A DNA stretch of 64,000 nt from a bacterium (GTDB taxonomy: Bacteria > Bacteroidota > Ignavibacteria > SZUA-365). The stretch covers positions 62,001-126,000 of the forward strand of contig JAHLLD010000013.1 of NCBI GenBank assembly GCA_020444325.1, in the 5' to 3' direction. Below the pieces are notes generated by a model, which was not told where the DNA came from, searched no databases, and saw only the letters and a list, made by a program, of their open reading frames with translations. The position numbers were made by a program, and so were the translations under genes. Positions 59,028 through 64,000 of the stretch are shown one piece after another (position 1 is the stretch's first letter; the number at the start of each line of letters is the position of its first letter).

Positions 59028-59894
59028 GTGAATACAGCACAGCAAGGTTGTTTCTCCCGGCATGCAGGACTCCTGGTTCTGCTGCTTCTGCTGTTCTCAC
59101 CCGTACTCAATGCACAGTACCGTGAATCCCCGACAAAGGCAGTCCGCCTGTACAACCATGTCACGGATGCAGCGGAGGACGTCTTCTCGTGGTACGATGC
59201 CCCCATCTATCTCGTGTACCTCGTCAACAGGTATGATTTTATTCCGCAGGACGACAAACCGATTATCCTGCAGGCCTCCGCGGCGGAGGAGGAACTCGCC
59301 CGCAGCGTTGCGGCGCCAGGAGGCTCTCCCGGCAGCATGGATCCGTTCACCATCCCGCATATTCTGCTGGCCGGGAGGCTGGCATGGTGTACGGTCACCG
59401 AACTCACACAGGACCAGGCGGATACCCGTCCCGCACTGCGGCACACGCTCGGGATGTACAAGGCTCTCATCTACACCCAGGTGAGCACGCAGATGGCCAA
59501 GAACCTCATTTCCCGCGACCGTCCCGACCGTTCAGATAACAAGAGTTTCTTCAGCGGACACACCTCGACAACCTTCGCCGTCGCCAGCTACCTGCAGCGT
59601 GAACTCGATGCATCCATCATGCACTCGGCCTCGCTGGCAACGCAGCCGCTGCTCCGTTCACTGCTGCGCACGGCGGCCTTCTCGGTGCCTTACGGCTGGG
59701 CCACGTACGTGGGATACAGCCGCATGCGCGACAACCGTCATTACCTCGTTGATGTGCTTGTCGGTGCGGCCATCGGCACACTGATCGGCAATGTCATTTA
59801 TAACGAGGTCGCTGACGACGAACAGCGGCTGCCGGTTATTGGACTCGCATTTGCCGGAGATACACCCGCCCTTTCGCTGCAGCTACAATTCTGA
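59028..59894 (+). CDS. PAP2-family membrane phosphatase, copy 1
   Basis: A 288-residue protein beginning at a GTG (59028) with a signal-like N-terminus. All PAP2 motifs are present: KNLISRDRP (KxxxxxxRP), FFSGHTSTTFA (SGH) and GYSRMRDNRHYLVDVLVG (SRxxxxxHxxxD). It could hydrolyse undecaprenyl pyrophosphate or lipid phosphates on the periplasmic side. It is homologous to the next gene, which suggests a tandem duplication. Confidence 0.85.
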   Translation: MNTAQQGCFSRHAGLLVLLLLLFSPVLNAQYRESPTKAVRLYNHVTDAAEDVFSWYDAPIYLVYLVNRYDFIPQDDKPIILQASAAEEELARSVAAPGGSPGSMDPFTIPHILLAGRLAWCTVTELTQDQADTRPALRHTLGMYKALIYTQVSTQMAKNLISRDRPDRSDNKSFFSGHTSTTFAVASYLQRELDASIMHSASLATQPLLRSLLRTAAFSVPYGWATYVGYSRMRDNRHYLVDVLVGAAIGTLIGNVIYNEVADDEQRLPVIGLAFAGDTPALSLQLQF

Positions 59895-59947
59895 CCATAG
59901 ACGTGGATTTGCCTTTCCCCCTGCTTCCACAGTTGCGATACTTCGGT

Positions 59948-60790
59948 ATGCCCAAAATCGTCGCACTTCTCATTTTTCTTCCGCTACTCTCTGCCGCTGC
60001 TATTGCACAGCAGCGCGATGGAACGTTGCAGCGGCTGACGGAAGACATCAGTACATCCGTGTCGGATGTGACTGAATGGTACGACGTACCCGTCGTGTTA
60101 CTTTTCCTGGCTCGAAACAGTTACAAGGCGGACAATCCTTCGACGAAAATCATCTCCCTCCCTCCCCTGTCTTTTGAGCGCGAACTTGCCACGCAATTCC
60201 CCGCAACCTCATCCGCCTCTCCCGGGAGTATGGATTCCTGGCTGCTCCCGAACCTGATTTTCACATCGCGCCTTCTCTATGCGGTTGGGAACAACCTGAC
60301 GGGTGAAGCGGATATGCGCAATACCTATGCGCATGCGTGGACGTTCTATAAAGTGCTCATGTACAATCACATCGCCACAGAGCTGATCAAGAACACCGTA
60401 AGACGAAGCAGGCCTGACGAGACAGATACGAAAAGTTTTTTCAGCGGACATACTTCCACGGCCTTTGCAACGAGTTCTTTTCTCGCACGTGAAATCTCCG
60501 ATGCCATTGCCGGCTGGGATGCCGTACAAGACGACGGCACGCTGCGCATTTCGCTGCAAAGCGCGACCTACGTTCTCCTCTACGGCTGGGCAGGATATGT
60601 AGGATACAGCCGCATGGCTGACAACAAGCATTATCTCACGGACGTACTTGTCGGTGCGCTCGTGGGATCTCTCGTGGGCAATCTGCTGTACGACGCCTAC
60701 TTTACCGGGGAAGGGGTTGCAGGACTCCCGCAAATCGGTGCTGGTGTTGTGGGAGAACAACCCGCCATCACCCTGCTCTACAGGTTTTAA
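59948..60790 (+). CDS. PAP2-family membrane phosphatase, copy 2
   Basis: A 280-residue protein from the ATG at 59948 (MPKIVALLIFLPLLSAAAIAQQ), a signal peptide. KNTVRRSRPDETDTKSFFSGHTSTAFATS and GYSRMADNKHYLTDVLVGALVGSLVG carry the three PAP2 motifs. It resembles copy 1 over the whole length, including the N-terminal VTEWYDVPVVL segment matching VFSWYDAPIYL. Divergence of signal peptides suggests an old duplication. Confidence 0.86.
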   Translation: MPKIVALLIFLPLLSAAAIAQQRDGTLQRLTEDISTSVSDVTEWYDVPVVLLFLARNSYKADNPSTKIISLPPLSFERELATQFPATSSASPGSMDSWLLPNLIFTSRLLYAVGNNLTGEADMRNTYAHAWTFYKVLMYNHIATELIKNTVRRSRPDETDTKSFFSGHTSTAFATSSFLAREISDAIAGWDAVQDDGTLRISLQSATYVLLYGWAGYVGYSRMADNKHYLTDVLVGALVGSLVGNLLYDAYFTGEGVAGLPQIGAGVVGEQPAITLLYRF

Positions 60791-60800
60791 GTGAGAAAAG

Positions 60801-60841
60801 ACGCGTGCGCTACTCCCATGGCAGCACGCGTTTGACGTGCA
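60801..60841. terminator. Inverted repeat between convergent genes
   Basis: ACGCGTGC (60801-60808) and GCACGCGT (60834-60841) are perfect inverted repeats with an A-rich stretch before and TTT after. They span the 19-bp gap between the second PAP2 gene and the LamG gene, so the element may terminate transcription from both sides. Confidence 0.5.
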
Positions 60842-63800
60842 GCAGTGCGCCGTCGATATCGTCCGAAAGATTCCCATCCTGCCCGGGACATTCATCCATC
60901 ATCCATGATGCCTTCAGTCCGTCACGAGGCAGTTCCCCTTTCCCTGACCACTGCTCGATTTCTTTCGTGGTAAGCAGTCTGTTCCACAGATGGAGTCCTG
61001 CATAGCAACGGGTATGATTCAACGCGGGATGATAGTAATCGTAGTACGCCGCATCGAACTGCAATTCCTTATCGAACAGGAACCCTACCTGCATCCCTTC
61101 AAAATTTCTGTGCCAGTCGTAGGGAGGATTACGTGTAGTACGGATGGTATCGATAACCTTGCCATCGATAAACAGTCGCATGCGCCCTGCGGCTTCAACG
61201 AGCATGACGGCAGAATGCCATCCCGTATCGATGTCAATACTTCTGCGGTCGACACGCGTGTAGGTAAACATTTCCTCCAGACTGATCCAGCCTTCCGGTC
61301 GCCTGCTGTAATAAAAGTGTATGGCCTGCTGACTGGTCTGCTGGAAGCGTAACCCAATGGACGCATCGCCGAAGCGCGGCAGCACAGGCCGCATGCAGGC
61401 AAGGTACCGTCCCGCGAGAAGCTGCAGTCCCTTCGACCTCTCATCTGGCAACACGACAGACTTGCAGTCGGGAGTTGTCGCGAACCCCGGGATTGCGGAA
61501 CGGACGAGGGATGGGCGGTTCTTCGGTTCCCCTGAGTGGGCCCGTTTGTTCGCATTGAACACAATGGATTCCACCGCGTTGTCCATGTTCCAGTATCCTG
61601 CGAGTTCAGGTGACTCCGCAGGCAGGGGCTGATGCATGGTCTCCCGAACTTCACTGATTGTGCGGAAACTGTGCCAAACGCGCATTTCATCGATATCACC
61701 ACGGAACAGCAATGCGTCACCCTTGTCATTGAGGTAATGGCTGCCCCCGATGGAAACATCCGGATGTGAAATTCCCTCCATGATGAAATCGGTGACCTGG
61801 TCATCAACCACCTCTCCGTTCAGATAGATGGCAATACGTCTCTGTGGCAGAGACACCGCAAGGGCGATGTGGTTCCAGCTGCCTGCATACAGACGCTGCC
61901 GCGGATCGATACTGAAACGGATAGCGGAGCCCACACGATAGTACAGACTGTTCAGCGTGTTGAAACCCAGGATAAGATCCTCCACCCTTTTATCACGTTC
62001 ACCGACATAGCCATTGACGAGCAGCAGGAAATTCCTGTCTTTCTCGGCCGGACGGAACCAGCACTCGAACGTGAATTCCCTGGAAGGAGCTGTTGCGATA
62101 TCAAAGGCGGTGCTGCGGTTCCCAAAGCGCAGGAGGTCATCCTCCCCATCGAAATGCAATGCATACCCGGATGCCAGGGGGATACCGGCGGCTCCCTGCA
62201 AATCCAAGTTGTAGAGTTCTTCTCCACTCCCTGCGTCCGATATGACAAGGCGCGCCCGTTTCTGTGGCGCTACGCTGAGTGGCGCAAACATGACGGAAAA
62301 ACTGTGCTGTCGGGCGGAGGCAACGCTCAGAATCCTGTCGCCGCTGTTGATATACCAGTCTGTTGAATCCGCCCCGGTGATGTTCAGGACGACTTCCAAT
62401 GGCGACGGCGTCATGTTCCATATATCGACGGTCCGCGTGAATCCATCCCCCAGCTCAATATCCCCGAACGGCAGTACCGGCTCACGAATCTCCTGTCCAT
62501 CCCGGAAACACCACGGGGTGTTCGCGCGTGGATTGTACACAATGGAACTGTTGTGAACGATGAGTCCGCGCGTCAACTCGAGGTTCGGATAATCATAAAG
62601 CGTTTCGTAGATCAGGTACCCGGTACCGACGAGAACGAAAAGAAAAATCAGTGACAGCAGAAAAATGTTGCCATGGAGGATAAAATGTTTCGCTCGCTCC
62701 ATGCGGCTGCGCGACGAGATATCGAACACCCCCGGAAGTTCAGGCAGACTCTGTACGTCAGAGACACCGATAACTTCGAGCATCCGGTTCGGGTATTCCC
62801 GCTGCATCATCTGCACGGCATACAGGGCAGCTTCGCGATGGGCCGAAGGGATGACGATTTTTTCCAATGGCGAATGAAATACGAGGCGCAGCTTGGCCTC
62901 GAGACTGTCCCACGCCCCGGGAAGGACAGCACCATCCTCGTCAATACTCGCTGAGCACGCGGTCGTTGGTGCAAGCTCCCATCGTTCCGGCAGGTTCTGT
63001 CGCTGTGTTCGCTCCGCGAGAAGTCCCGCGACCGCTGCAAGTCCAAGCGACCCGCCTACAAGTTCCGCACTGCTTTCATGCACGGAAAAATTATAGCGTA
63101 CATCCACACTGCTGTGCGGGAAGCGTGATGCGATGATGGAAGCGCTGAGAACTTCAGCGCGCTGCAACTGTTCCATTGTGTCGCGGCCGCTGTCGCCAAG
63201 AAGGTTGCCGAGATGACTGTCACCGGGTCGGCCCTCCTGCGCGATGACGTCCATGGGCAGCACACGTCCCGCCGAATACGTACCGTAGCTCTCTTCCTCC
63301 AGGAGGATGACGGAAACGGCGTTGCGCCGTTCACGGAATGCCCCCCACGTGGCCAGCGCCTGCGACAGGAGAGCCAGTTCCCCGTGTTCACGTTCGCGCA
63401 GAATCCCCACATAGGTTTCAAACAGGCCATAGCCTGTTGTGGAAGATCCGAAGATGCGCGTCCATCCCTCCGCTTCCAATGGCTGTGAAACGAAACCAAT
63501 GCCAAGCAGATAGGTATGCAGTTCCCGGAGACTGGAAACGAACGCGTGCGAAAGCAGTACCTGCTCGAGCGCCTGATTGAAGGCCTCGGGAAGTCCCTGC
63601 AGCCGTTCTCCCCAGGATTGCCTGCGCACGAGCAGCAGGAAATCGTAGGCATCTACCCACACAGAAGGGGGAAAACTGCGGATATAGGGAAGGCGCACCA
63701 GTTCAATAAAAACCGGCGCAAGGAAACCAATGTACCCTGAAAGCCATGAATCCGGCAGTTCACGGGTGTGGCTGAAGAACTGCGTAATAAGGAGAAATCG

Positions 63801-63902
63801 TTTCTGTGGGGATGAAGTCTGCCACAGGCTGCGCTCGAGCGCGCGGGCCGCAGCGTCGAGTTCCGCTGGAGTACGAATATACCCTGTCAGATTCTCCGGC
63901 AC
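60810..63902 (-). CDS. Lon-like (S16) / TM / ASH-like / double LamG protein
   Basis: A 1030-residue protein starting at GTG 63902. No ATG is in frame upstream, and no clear ribosome site is seen; an open frame that ends TGA at about 63976 may be the end of a preceding gene. Residues about 190-385 look like a Lon-type peptidase domain: VRYNFSVHE, GGSLGLAAVAGLL with candidate S285, then SASIDEDGAVLPGAWDSLEAKL with candidate K337, and KIVIPSAHREA. No AAA+ motifs exist. A single helix follows (about 408-431). Outside there is an ASH/Hydin-like beta domain (488-570) and two LamG-type domains (about 578-760 and 800-1000, with GYALHFDGEDD and TFECWFRP). The N-terminus should be cytoplasmic. Confidence 0.75.
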   Translation of the reverse strand: MPENLTGYIRTPAELDAAARALERSLWQTSSPQKRFLLITQFFSHTRELPDSWLSGYIGFLAPVFIELVRLPYIRSFPPSVWVDAYDFLLLVRRQSWGERLQGLPEAFNQALEQVLLSHAFVSSLRELHTYLLGIGFVSQPLEAEGWTRIFGSSTTGYGLFETYVGILREREHGELALLSQALATWGAFRERRNAVSVILLEEESYGTYSAGRVLPMDVIAQEGRPGDSHLGNLLGDSGRDTMEQLQRAEVLSASIIASRFPHSSVDVRYNFSVHESSAELVGGSLGLAAVAGLLAERTQRQNLPERWELAPTTACSASIDEDGAVLPGAWDSLEAKLRLVFHSPLEKIVIPSAHREAALYAVQMMQREYPNRMLEVIGVSDVQSLPELPGVFDISSRSRMERAKHFILHGNIFLLSLIFLFVLVGTGYLIYETLYDYPNLELTRGLIVHNSSIVYNPRANTPWCFRDGQEIREPVLPFGDIELGDGFTRTVDIWNMTPSPLEVVLNITGADSTDWYINSGDRILSVASARQHSFSVMFAPLSVAPQKRARLVISDAGSGEELYNLDLQGAAGIPLASGYALHFDGEDDLLRFGNRSTAFDIATAPSREFTFECWFRPAEKDRNFLLLVNGYVGERDKRVEDLILGFNTLNSLYYRVGSAIRFSIDPRQRLYAGSWNHIALAVSLPQRRIAIYLNGEVVDDQVTDFIMEGISHPDVSIGGSHYLNDKGDALLFRGDIDEMRVWHSFRTISEVRETMHQPLPAESPELAGYWNMDNAVESIVFNANKRAHSGEPKNRPSLVRSAIPGFATTPDCKSVVLPDERSKGLQLLAGRYLACMRPVLPRFGDASIGLRFQQTSQQAIHFYYSRRPEGWISLEEMFTYTRVDRRSIDIDTGWHSAVMLVEAAGRMRLFIDGKVIDTIRTTRNPPYDWHRNFEGMQVGFLFDKELQFDAAYYDYYHPALNHTRCYAGLHLWNRLLTTKEIEQWSGKGELPRDGLKASWMMDECPGQDGNLSDDIDGALLHVKRVLPWE

Positions 63903-64000
63903 GTCAGCGGCACCAGGGAGGCTGCGCGTACCTGCGAATTTTTCCTGAAGGCTCCGATTCCGTGAACATCATGCGTCAACCAGTGTCACTTTCATCGGTT

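Noticed and set aside
63909-64000. Possible end of another gene upstream of the LamG protein
   Set aside because: A short open frame ending TGA near 63976 is visible, but the stretch is too short to support a gene call.

Overview
This 64 kb window is gene-dense (about 57% GC by eye) and contains no tRNA, rRNA, insertion sequence, prophage or CRISPR array that I can recognise. Two exported proteins end in a Por/type IX secretion (T9SS type A) sorting domain with the PNPFNP signature. With an A2-type caa3-like oxidase cluster, an AmgK-RapZ(C)-MurU cluster, a DUF6132 protein and visible AGGAGG-like ribosome sites, this points to an aerobic or facultative Gram-negative member of the Bacteroidota/Chlorobiota/Ignavibacteriota (FCB) group, possibly a Kapabacteria- or Ignavibacteria-like lineage. 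The placement is inference from gene content.

Layout. 1-5937 (minus): a respiratory operon with a lipoprotein cytochrome c, then ctaC, ctaD, ctaA, ctaB, ctaE and a small subunit IV cut by the window edge. 6329-9980 (minus): a redox and stress block with an ECF sigma factor and its zinc anti-sigma, DUF6132 membrane protein, glutaredoxin, lone GroES, a Crp/Fnr regulator and a ferredoxin-like Fe-S protein. The Fe-S gene has an elaborate upstream region: an Fnr-type box plus three identical-architecture palindromes phased at 33 bp. 10046-18244: a YgjP-like metallopeptidase, an O-methyltransferase, a 1761-residue VWA/T9SS surface protein and pyrimidine-nucleoside phosphorylase. 18341-22835: nuoABCDEF closed by a terminator. 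22915-36463: housekeeping genes (acyl-CoA ligase, pyrE, dnaG, pyrG, cdsA) mixed with small TPR, zinc, CPBP, DHS-like and DUF3108 proteins and a heptosyltransferase-like enzyme.

37269-40847 (plus): Maf, an LPG-synthase-type membrane protein and an HhH/outer-membrane barrel protein. 40888-49403 (minus): a tightly packed run with DUF885 peptidase, AmgK-like kinase, stand-alone RapZ C-terminal domain, MurU-like nucleotidyltransferase, a second VWA protein with a degraded MIDAS, an alpha/beta hydrolase and rsgA. 49486-52263 (minus): a PDZ-PDZ-membrane-GAF-SpoIIE phosphatase. 52601-60790 (plus): a sodium/solute symporter with a GH31 glycosidase, then a porin-like protein, a CotH-like lipoprotein and two tandem PAP2 phosphatases. 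60810-63902 (minus): a 1030-residue protein joining a Lon-type (S16) peptidase-like domain without AAA+ module to a single membrane helix and an extracytoplasmic ASH-like plus two-LamG region.

The two strongest candidates for something undescribed are (i) the Lon-like/TM/LamG protein at the right end and (ii) a 19-bp palindrome family (ATATGCAG-N3-CTGCATAT). Six copies were found in the window: three phased upstream of the Fe-S gene and three inside the coding region of the second VWA gene 36 kb away.
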